Virus record (IMG/VR): IMGVR_UViG_3300046507_000221
Location: 1 to 37,864 of that record
Strand: one strand, 5' to 3'
DNA length: 37,864 nucleotides
Source of the DNA: a virus
Program-made: the position numbers and the translations under genes
Notes under the pieces: model-generated
Seen by the model: only the letters and a program-made list of their open reading frames with translations
Told to the model about the DNA's origin: nothing
Databases searched by the model: none
Part shown: piece after piece, positions 31,915 through 37,864 of the stretch
How positions within the stretch are numbered: position 1 is the first letter of the stretch
How the letters are laid out: every line of letters begins with the position of its first letter

Positions 31915-33622
31915 TTGCAGGGATTTGCTTTCGCGGTTGCGGTTTCTTCGGGTTGTTGGGCGGATTGCCGCCCGTATCGTCTGCGGCGTTCGGATCAACG
32001 GTGTCATCCGGGGTTTCTTCGAGCAACTGCCGTTTGTTCTCGTCTTCGTCCATATCCGGACGCACGGTATTGCGGCGCTTCAATTCGATGATGTAGTTTT
32101 CATGGCTCAAATCGCCGTTCGTGCGTGCGAACTGCAATGCGCTGTGATCGCTTGCTTGATCCGTGGTGAAATCGTCGAAGTCGTCATAGATATGTACGAC
32201 GGGTTCGAAATCAGTTGTCTTTAGGTTCATCCAAAGACAGGTAAGCTTCATTGCGTTTTCAAGCGCTTCCTTTAACCCAACTGCCCACCAACCAACGGCC
32301 GAACGCGTCTTGCCTGCCGCATACGCAGTTGTGACAACGGTAAGGTTGCCGGATTGCGCGGTCAGCGGTTGCCGCCCAAGATCGCGAACAACGTCCTGCG
32401 TTTCTTTAATGTCGTCCTTTAGCCAACGCAGGTTTTCAGCGGGCGGAACGACATAATCCCAATGCCCGATTTTGCCGGTTGCGTCCGGTTCGGAATACAA
32501 GACGACGTTCGGGCCAACAGCGAGTTGCAGCGGTTTTCCGTCCGGTCCTTTTTGCGGCTTAACACCGTTCGCCGCGAGCATGGGATATGCGGACATCAAC
32601 CGCGCGAATTTCAGCCCGCTTTCTTTCTGATACAACTCGATTTGCGCATCAGCGGCAGCAAGCATCGGTTTCGAGAAACGCCACGTGCGCCCGTTGCGGC
32701 GACCGGTCGTGAACGGCACAAGCGGAATAACGCCGATCGAAATTGGCGCGCTATCAACCATGATGAACGTTTTGGTTTTGCCGTCTGCTTCAAGTTTTTC
32801 TTCGAATAGCGCCATCATCACCGAACCGTCGTCGGTGCGCTCGAAAACGCGAATGTGGTTCGGCGTACCCGGTTCAAGGATGCGCAACCGAACAAGCGTT
32901 TCCTTGCTGTTGATGATCTTGGACGTAGCTTCAAGCACGTTGCGGCCAAGCACGTGTGACCAAAACGGACGAATGTTTTGGTCTTTCTGATCTTGCTGCG
33001 TACGAACACGCGACGGATCAACCTTCGGGTAATCGACGTAAATCCAATCGATCGCGGAATTGATGCCGTTGAAAAACGTCACCGCACCGAATGACGACAA
33101 GCAATTCCCTGCCCCGTCAACATCCTTCGCAAATTCTTCAATGTCGGGCGGCAGCGGAACCGGGTTGCCGGTTGCTTTGTCTTTGTCCTGTTGAAGTGTG
33201 ATTGGTTCCTCAAACGGTTTGCCCGCGAGCATTTCAACAACGTCACCATAGACGTTTGTCATTTCGGTTTGCAGCAAACGCGCGTTGTAATTGTCGGTCG
33301 GTTCGTTCGCAAATCGCGGCAAATACTTATCGCCGCGCCCTTTGACTGCGGTGTAACCTTCAATCAAATCGTCGGTCAAATCCCAATACGGAAGCATGTA
33401 AGCGCTATCTAAATTGCGAGCGCTCAAGTCTTCCTGCGTTGAACTGACCGTGACGATTTCCTGATTTGCTGCCCTTCGCGCCGCATCCATCAATGCGGAA
33501 ATCAAGCCGGTGTTAACGCGACCGGGAGGGGCAGGCGGAAACGAGTTGGGCAACGTACCGGGATCGAATGCGCGAATGCGAATTGCGTTCTTTGCGACGG
33601 TCGAAAGCATGTGATGGCGCAT
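31907..33622 (-). CDS. Portal protein
   Basis: 571 residues. DUF4055-like portal layout: ALMDAARRAANQE, YMLPYWDLTDDLIEG, TNVYGDVVEMLAGKPFEEP, then IPLVPFTTGRRNGRTWRFSKPMLAAADAQIELYQKESGLKFARLM, and DVVRDLGRQPLTAQSGNLTVVTTAYAAGKTRSAVGWWAVGLKEALENAM (the conserved helical stem/crown region). Pro/Asp-rich disordered tail. Follows the large terminase. Start at 33622 (ATG, AGTGGA upstream); GTG 33634 in frame. Forms the DNA gate. Confidence 0.88.
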   Translation of the reverse strand: MRHHMLSTVAKNAIRIRAFDPGTLPNSFPPAPPGRVNTGLISALMDAARRAANQEIVTVSSTQEDLSARNLDSAYMLPYWDLTDDLIEGYTAVKGRGDKYLPRFANEPTDNYNARLLQTEMTNVYGDVVEMLAGKPFEEPITLQQDKDKATGNPVPLPPDIEEFAKDVDGAGNCLSSFGAVTFFNGINSAIDWIYVDYPKVDPSRVRTQQDQKDQNIRPFWSHVLGRNVLEATSKIINSKETLVRLRILEPGTPNHIRVFERTDDGSVMMALFEEKLEADGKTKTFIMVDSAPISIGVIPLVPFTTGRRNGRTWRFSKPMLAAADAQIELYQKESGLKFARLMSAYPMLAANGVKPQKGPDGKPLQLAVGPNVVLYSEPDATGKIGHWDYVVPPAENLRWLKDDIKETQDVVRDLGRQPLTAQSGNLTVVTTAYAAGKTRSAVGWWAVGLKEALENAMKLTCLWMNLKTTDFEPVVHIYDDFDDFTTDQASDHSALQFARTNGDLSHENYIIELKRRNTVRPDMDEDENKRQLLEETPDDTVDPNAADDTGGNPPNNPKKPQPRKQIPANV

Positions 33623-33626
33623 GATA

Positions 33627-33803
33627 TTATCCACTGATGATTTCGACGTTGCCGCGAATAGTTCTGATCTTGTTGTGTTTCAAATACTCAACAACGCCTT
33701 GAACATCGTCCGCGATCGTTACGTTTCTGATCACTTGACCATCAACTTTCACGATCGGGTTTTCAAATCCGCGCGGCTTGATTTCGTCCCAAACAATCCG
33801 CAT
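33627..33803 (-). CDS. Small protein of unknown function (58 aa)
   Basis: Between terminase and portal. MRIVWDEIKPRGFENPIVKVDGQVIRNVTIADDVQGVVEYLKHNKIRTIRGNVEIIS: beta/alpha mixture, no motif. Starts 4 nt after the terminase stop with GGAATG upstream. A longer frame to 33848 is terminase overlap and rejected. Confidence 0.6.
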   Translation of the reverse strand: MRIVWDEIKPRGFENPIVKVDGQVIRNVTIADDVQGVVEYLKHNKIRTIRGNVEIISG

Positions 33804-33807
33804 CGCC

Positions 33808-35610
33808 CTACATTCCATACCGCCCAAGCATCGGCGCAAAATCGTCACGAACCGGAAAGTACATCATTACACCAGCGTCCGCTAGGTTCGGCGACTTTGT
33901 ACCATCAGGTTTTTTATCAACAACCATCCGAAGGGACGCGCCCGGCCCGTGTGTAGGCTGCGCTAGCTCTTTCATAAGCTGTTGCAACAGAGGCATGTTG
34001 CCATCTAGCGATATGAAATCATCGATCGGATAAAGCACACCTTCCGTGATGTTCTTCCACGTCTTATAGAAACGTGTTCGCAATGACCACCACGCTTGCG
34101 CTTTGAAGTTATGAAAAAAGTCTTTGTTGAGCGCGGATTGTTCATCATCGGGAATTAGACGCGCATACGGATCAACAACCGCTGCACCGGCATTCCAGCC
34201 AACGAACGGTAGGCTTTCAGGATCAATACCGCTCGCACGATCGCCAGAATTAAACACATCAACTAGGCGATTGTATTCCGACTTGACGGCAGAACCTACG
34301 CCGATTTCATCGTACTGAACTTTGATCAAGCGATGATTGCGGCAACTCGCAATGGCGCGACGCGTTGTAACGCCCGGATCGCGTTCGCCCCATTCTTCGA
34401 CATGACGCCAGATGATGCTTTGCCGCTTCGCAAACGCGTTGCGATCGATACCGCCGTCAGCAACGTCCAAGCCAGCAACCCAATTATCACCGATCAGGTA
34501 ATCAGGAATACCGGTGATGATTGAACCGTCTTTGAACTGCCAACGTATCTTTAGATGCGCGTCAACCGCCGCAGCAATCCATTCATATGGAATGATCGTA
34601 TTCGAAACCGCAGCACTATAGTTACGGTCAACCTCTTGCGCGAATAGATGCTGCAACCCTTCGCGTTCGGCCTTGGCTTTACGCTGTGCGTACCAAGCCG
34701 GGGTCTTCTCCGGATGATCCTTATAATCAAAGATGAAAACGCGCGTATGGCCCGGTTGCAGGTTGATCGCACCCGGACGCCAGTCAATGCCCGCCTCGCG
34801 CCGACGATGGAAGACGTTGCCCAAACCGTTGACGGAGGAAATATCAATCTGAACGTTGGTGTTATCCTCTAGCGCGGCCTGCACCATTTCCGGATGCGTA
34901 TAATGGGCGCTTTCGTCTTTGAAATAGACGCGCGTTCGCCCGCCTCGCCCGATGCTATCGCCAATTTCACCCGATATCACCGAACCGTTTTCCGGGTTGA
35001 TCATCTTCATAAACGTCAGATGATCGCGGACGCTTAGGCCCTTCGGTTTCCAAATGTCGGGCAAACGACGAACAAGCAACCGCATCTTTTCGAAGATGGA
35101 TGATGGATCGCCGATCTTATCGACCAACTCTTGCTTGCGACTTCCCCAACCAATCGAGTCATTCGGGATGAACAACCACGAATGAACGCTATAACCGCAA
35201 CACGCCCATGTTGCGCCCATGTCGCGGCACTTCTCAGTTAGACCGCTTTCAGCATCGCGCGTGCATTCTTGCAGGAAGTCAATGAACTCGGCTTGCCGCT
35301 TGAAGAAAACAAACGGTATCCACTTTGAACCTTTGCGACGCGGGTCATAAGTATCCATCCAATGCATGATGAATTCTTTGGGCCGCTTGCGATAATACGC
35401 CTTCGCACTCGCGAGCAATGCGGGGTTCGATCGCAACTTGTGCAATTGCTGCAAACGCCACGCATAAACAGCCTTGTAATTCGGGGGCCATTGTTCACGC
35501 GTCAAAAATTCCGGTTTCCACGGCTTAACGCTATCGGATAGCCCGAAAGCGCGCCAACCGATCACGTCCGCGTTTGGCGTGGAATAGCTCTTGACCATCG
35601 CAATATTCAT
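33808..35610 (-). CDS. terL: Terminase large subunit
   Basis: 600 residues. ATPase: Walker A-like EKCRDMGATW (126-135, the R.MGaTW variant), Walker B RVYFKDE (227-233). Nuclease: AGLDVADGG with Asp382, QYDEIGVG with Asp434, and NLADAG with Asp578, giving the RNaseH-like metal triad. It packages DNA into procapsids. First gene of the head block; no small terminase gene is recognisable next to it. Start at 35610 (ATG); ATG 35598 is in frame. Its first codons overlap the plus-strand promoter P4. Confidence 0.93.
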   Translation of the reverse strand: MNIAMVKSYSTPNADVIGWRAFGLSDSVKPWKPEFLTREQWPPNYKAVYAWRLQQLHKLRSNPALLASAKAYYRKRPKEFIMHWMDTYDPRRKGSKWIPFVFFKRQAEFIDFLQECTRDAESGLTEKCRDMGATWACCGYSVHSWLFIPNDSIGWGSRKQELVDKIGDPSSIFEKMRLLVRRLPDIWKPKGLSVRDHLTFMKMINPENGSVISGEIGDSIGRGGRTRVYFKDESAHYTHPEMVQAALEDNTNVQIDISSVNGLGNVFHRRREAGIDWRPGAINLQPGHTRVFIFDYKDHPEKTPAWYAQRKAKAEREGLQHLFAQEVDRNYSAAVSNTIIPYEWIAAAVDAHLKIRWQFKDGSIITGIPDYLIGDNWVAGLDVADGGIDRNAFAKRQSIIWRHVEEWGERDPGVTTRRAIASCRNHRLIKVQYDEIGVGSAVKSEYNRLVDVFNSGDRASGIDPESLPFVGWNAGAAVVDPYARLIPDDEQSALNKDFFHNFKAQAWWSLRTRFYKTWKNITEGVLYPIDDFISLDGNMPLLQQLMKELAQPTHGPGASLRMVVDKKPDGTKSPNLADAGVMMYFPVRDDFAPMLGRYGM

Positions 35611-35619
35611 CGCTATTCC
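35591..35619 (+). promoter_or_regulatory. Repeated early promoter, copy P4, over the terminase start
   Basis: TTGACC, spacer ATCGCAATATTCATCGC, TATTCC (weaker -10). It points away from the terminase gene and overlaps its start codon, so activity or occupancy here could affect both directions. Drives the gene at 35717 with about 90 nt of leader. Confidence 0.7.
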
Positions 35620-35716
35620 AAATACAACCTAGATGGTCCTAGTTCGGGTTTAGTGCTTCGTTTCCATCTTATCATACTTTCCGCCTACTTTCCACAAGGC
35701 CGGGGGATATCTCGCC

Positions 35717-35974
35717 ATGCGCAAGACAAGCAAATATTATGGTCTCGACTACTTTGTGCAGTGCTGTTGGCCCGGAAAGCACCATTTCGAGACCATCGCG
35801 GCGCTTGGCTTCAGTTCAGTCGCAATCGACTATGCCAAGGAAGTCTTGGCCCGACAGTGCGTGCCCGGCTTTCGTTACCGCGTGGTGCATCACAAAAACA
35901 ATGAACCGACGTGCGTTTGGCGTAGTTATGAAGACGCAAAAGAAAAATCGACCGAAGCAACAATCAGCGCTTGA
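35717..35974 (+). CDS. Small unknown protein (85 aa), first of the right early block
   Basis: MRKTSKYYGLDYFVQCCWPGKHHFETIAALGFSSVAIDYAKEVLARQ..., C-terminal YRVVHHKNNEPTCVWRSYEDAKEK. GGGGGA upstream. Has a His/Cys cluster but no recognised zinc motif. Under promoter P4; its stop overlaps promoter P5. Function unknown. Confidence 0.65.
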   Translation: MRKTSKYYGLDYFVQCCWPGKHHFETIAALGFSSVAIDYAKEVLARQCVPGFRYRVVHHKNNEPTCVWRSYEDAKEKSTEATISA

Positions 35975-35999
35975 CCATCGCAATTTTCATCGCTATCAA
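35971..35999 (+). promoter_or_regulatory. Repeated early promoter, copy P5
   Basis: TTGACC, spacer ATCGCAATTTTCATCGC (identical to P2), TATCAA. Overlaps the stop codon of the gene at 35717-35974; drives the gene at 36046. Confidence 0.75.
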
Positions 36000-36045
36000 T
36001 TACGTAATGGTTCACGGCAATTCCGCCCCAACCATCGGAGTTAAG

Positions 36046-36255
36046 ATGCATAACGAATTCGTCACTTTCGCCGCCCGCTTCGGTGTCGCTGTTGCCGATG
36101 CTTACGTGCTGCCCGCTCTTTTCGAGCGTAGCGCGGAAATGGCGAAAATGCCGGTTCGTGCGCTGCTTTCGCAAGCAACGTATTCCAACAAGGCTTTGGG
36201 CGAATACCTCGCCAACGCTGCCCGCAAGGTCGCAACCGAAGATCGGAAAGGCTGA
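36046..36255 (+). CDS. Small unknown protein (69 aa)
   Basis: MHNEFVTFAARFGVAVADAYVLPALFERSAEMAKMPVRALLSQATYSNKALGEYLANAARKV: Ala-rich, helical. Start 36046 chosen for CGGAG 6 nt upstream; earlier in-frame starts lie in P5. Coupled to the next gene (4-nt gap). No domain recognised. Confidence 0.65.
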   Translation: MHNEFVTFAARFGVAVADAYVLPALFERSAEMAKMPVRALLSQATYSNKALGEYLANAARKVATEDRKG

Positions 36256-36259
36256 ACCG

Positions 36260-36577
36260 ATGCTGTTGAACTGGCGAACCGTTACCCCGTCGAATGACCG
36301 CGCGCATTTGGTGCGCGGTACGGAGTTGGAAAGCGCAATTCCGGAGGGGTTCCGCTCGCGGTTCGCCGTTTACAGCATCCGGACGGTTGAGCGCGACACC
36401 GCGTTCACGTTCGAAGTCGTCCACCAATACGATCGCCGCTATGTCGTTCGCGATGCCGAAACGGTTAGCGATGCCGACGTGAAAGACGGCAAGCGCCCTG
36501 CCATCATCGCGCAATTTGCAACCGAAACCGAGTTGTGCGCTTGGTTGGATCAGCAGCCGAAGGCCAGCGAACAATGA
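36260..36577 (+). CDS. Unknown protein (105 aa)
   Basis: MLLNWRTVTPSNDRAHLVRGTELESAIPEGFRSRFAVYSIRTVERDTAFTFEVVHQYDRRYVVRDAETVSDADVKDGKRPAII..., beta-rich, soluble. GGAAAGG upstream of the ATG at 36260. ATGA overlap with the next gene. Not recognised. Confidence 0.6.
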   Translation: MLLNWRTVTPSNDRAHLVRGTELESAIPEGFRSRFAVYSIRTVERDTAFTFEVVHQYDRRYVVRDAETVSDADVKDGKRPAIIAQFATETELCAWLDQQPKASEQ

Positions 36578-36828
36578 AAGTCATCTATCAGGCAACAATC
36601 TACGCACCGGAACTAGTGACCGGTCTTTATGTGCGGTGCCATGGTCGCAAAGGCGCGTACCTGTTCCGCGTGTTCGAAGCTGCAAGCGGTCAAGCGCATC
36701 CGTTCAAGGGCAAGCCCGGCCACGGCAACACCCTGCGCGAGTATGATTGCGACGGATCGGGATTGCCGGTTGAATTGCGCGAACGGTGCATTGCGTCGAA
36801 GCGAACCGAGTTGTGGAAATATCAATAA
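36574..36828 (+). CDS. Unknown protein (84 aa)
   Basis: MKVIYQATIYAPELVTGLYVRCHGRKGAYLFRVFEAASGQAHPFKGKPGHGNTLREYDCDGSG, basic, beta-rich. Overlaps the preceding stop (ATGA). Followed by the 13-bp inverted repeat. No motif recognised. Confidence 0.6.
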   Translation: MKVIYQATIYAPELVTGLYVRCHGRKGAYLFRVFEAASGQAHPFKGKPGHGNTLREYDCDGSGLPVELRERCIASKRTELWKYQ

Positions 36829-36851
36829 CGCTGATATGCCCATCAGTGTTA

Positions 36852-36898
36852 GCCCGGTCAAAATTTGTTGTCCTCCAAGTTGCTCATTTTGACCGGGC
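36852..36898. repeat. Perfect 13-bp inverted repeat with a 21-nt loop
   Basis: GCCCGGTCAAAAT (36852-36864) and ATTTTGACCGGGC (36886-36898). Loop includes TCCTCC. A smaller hairpin CTGAT / ATCAG lies at 36831-36846. Between two coupled early genes, with no T tract after it, so not a standard terminator; 22 nt before the next ATG. Could be an RNA regulatory structure or operator. No gene in this 92-bp gap. Confidence 0.65.
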
Positions 36899-36920
36899 AC
36901 CGAATTTGAAAGGTGTAGTG

Positions 36921-37127
36921 ATGACCGCGCTTAAGCCATTCATCGAATACAGACGCGCGGCACATCACGCACGCTGCCGCGTTAAAACGTGGCACATCAC
37001 GAACGATCAAGCGGAAGAAATCGCGGACGCGCTTACCTATAGTTACACGGAAAAACTGCGAACGTTGGCGGAAATTCGTTCCGGTGGCGTGACCTTGCTT
37101 GGCGCTGTGTTGAAGGTGAAACAGTGA
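36921..37127 (+). CDS. Unknown protein (68 aa)
   Basis: MTALKPFIEYRRAAHHARCRVKTWHITNDQAEEIADALTYSYTEKLRTLAEIRSGGVTLLGAVLKVKQ: mostly helical. AAAGGTG upstream. TGATG overlap couples it to the next gene. Follows the inverted repeat, so its translation or that of its operon may be controlled there. Confidence 0.6.
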   Translation: MTALKPFIEYRRAAHHARCRVKTWHITNDQAEEIADALTYSYTEKLRTLAEIRSGGVTLLGAVLKVKQ

Positions 37128-37474
37128 TGCTTCGCATGAATGACGAAACCACCGATCACGACACGTTGCATTTCGCGATTGAACGCGAATGGAAGCGTGA
37201 TCAGGTTCAGCGCGATTTCTGGCGCGATCACGGTTATTGCCGTTTCTATATTCCGCAACGCCTATCGCTACAGGATATTGGCCCGGCTCATATAACCATG
37301 GATGACATCGGCCCGCAGCCCGCCGCATTCGCGCAATACGATCGGGAAACCGGGTTCATCGTTATCACAACGCCGCTTGATCGCTCTTACAAGTGGATCA
37401 TTCCGGTTCGCTTCAATCCATGGGGCATGATCCGGACGCCGCTAATCAACCCCGAAAATCGAGGGCGCTATTGA
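37127..37474 (+). CDS. Unknown protein (115 aa)
   Basis: MLRMNDETTDHDTLHFAIEREWKRDQVQRDFWRDHGYCRFYIPQRLSLQDIGPAHITMDDIGPQ..., charged N-terminal helix then a beta-rich part ending WIIPVRFNPWGMIRTPLINPEN. AAGGTGA upstream; TGATG overlaps at both ends. Not recognised. Confidence 0.6.
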   Translation: MLRMNDETTDHDTLHFAIEREWKRDQVQRDFWRDHGYCRFYIPQRLSLQDIGPAHITMDDIGPQPAAFAQYDRETGFIVITTPLDRSYKWIIPVRFNPWGMIRTPLINPENRGRY

Positions 37475-37864
37475 TGACCGATAAACCGCCCTACGCGCGC
37501 AACTGCGCTTTCAATCAGTGTATCCAGCCCGCTATTTGCGACGCGTCAAGCGCTTGCATTTGGAATGCAGGTGACGTGCCAATGATTGAGGGGGCGGTGA
37601 TCGCGAAGCAAAGCAATCCGCTTGACGATATGCCGAAAGCTGTGCCTACTCGCATTGCTTATATAGTGTGGAATGCCGCGCGAACCGAAGGCTACGTTAC
37701 GTTTGACCAACAGGTGGCATACGAAGCGCGCAAGGGCGCTGAAAGCAATTGCTTCGATGCCAACGGAACGCAGATGAAACTTGCGCAGGCGTTCTGCGAA
37801 ATTTACAGTGGTCACGAAGACGCAACGAAACAGATTGTTGTGATCAGCGAGCCGCCAGCGTATC
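37474..37864 (+). CDS. Unknown protein, 3' end beyond window (at least 130 aa)
   Basis: Open frame from the ATG at 37474 (overlapping the previous stop, TGATG) to the window end. The N-terminus has four cysteines at residues 11, 16, 22 and 28 (NCAFNQC, AIC, SAC), a possible zinc site, then MIEGAVIAKQSNPLDDMPKA... . Soluble. Continues beyond the window, so length and domain content are unknown. Confidence 0.6.
   Translation, partial: MTDKPPYARNCAFNQCIQPAICDASSACIWNAGDVPMIEGAVIAKQSNPLDDMPKAVPTRIAYIVWNAARTEGYVTFDQQVAYEARKGAESNCFDANGTQMKLAQAFCEIYSGHEDATKQIVVISEPPAY

Noticed and set aside
36836-36892. 18-codon Cys-rich ORF (MPISVSPVKICCPPSCSF) overlapping the inverted repeat
   Set aside because: No ribosome-binding site and it spans the hairpin; the repeat explains the region better.
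1-37864. tRNA genes, CRISPR arrays, insertion sequences
   Set aside because: No cloverleaf, regularly spaced repeats or transposase was recognised by reading; a tRNAscan-type search could still find a weak tRNA.

Overview
The window is part of a temperate tailed-phage (or prophage) genome with siphovirus-type organisation. It has a complete head, connector, tail and lysis gene set, a tyrosine recombinase with a probable attachment region, and replication and nucleotide-metabolism genes. The tail tape measure, the G/GT-type frameshifted chaperone and the J-like hub protein point to a long non-contractile tail. The codon style, sigma70-like promoters (TTGACC / TATAAT) and several protein families familiar from alphaproteobacterial phages suggest a Gram-negative, probably alphaproteobacterial host. 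The spanin-like pair independently requires an outer membrane. Host and phage names are inferences only.

Layout. (1) 1-2598, plus strand: a family B DNA polymerase (5' end cut by the window), an HNH protein overlapping its stop, a small unknown, and a deoxynucleoside monophosphate kinase-like protein, closed by a bidirectional hairpin terminator. (2) 18692 down to 2613, minus strand: tail completion, tail terminator, major tail protein with an Ig-like domain, G/GT tail chaperones with a -1 slippery site, tape measure, three tail-tip proteins, J-like hub, three MTTRR proteins, fibre genes, a peptidoglycan-binding lytic protein and a spanin-like overlapping pair. (3) 18778-25718, plus strand: a control/lysogeny module inserted between the head and tail blocks. 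It holds a MoxR-like AAA+ ATPase and a large partner-like protein, an excisionase-like HTH protein, an integrase, att-like repeats, an endonuclease VII-type HNH protein, and small unknown genes under a repeated promoter. (4) 35610 down to 25715, minus strand: terminase, portal, scaffold, major capsid protein, connectors and minor head protein, interrupted by a plus-strand cassette at 27199-27765. (5) 35591-37864, plus strand: a run of small tightly coupled unknown (early) genes, the last cut by the window.

How it works together. Five near-identical promoters drive plus-strand early genes: TTGACC or TTGACA, a conserved 17-bp spacer, then a TATAAT-like -10. They look like one regulon sharing a regulator as well as sigma70. 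The minus-strand structural genes are translationally coupled by ATGA-type overlaps in the tail block. Intrinsic terminators punctuate them after the most abundant products (major tail protein, major capsid protein, scaffold).

Most interesting: the repeated promoter/operator with an invariant spacer; the AAA+ ATPase module of unknown role; signal-peptide-like N-termini on both major virion proteins; the repeats after the integrase; a perfect 13-bp stem in the right early region; and a 19-codon membrane micro-ORF packed exactly between two head genes. No tRNA, rRNA, CRISPR or insertion sequence was seen, and there is no gene-free stretch longer than about 250 bases.
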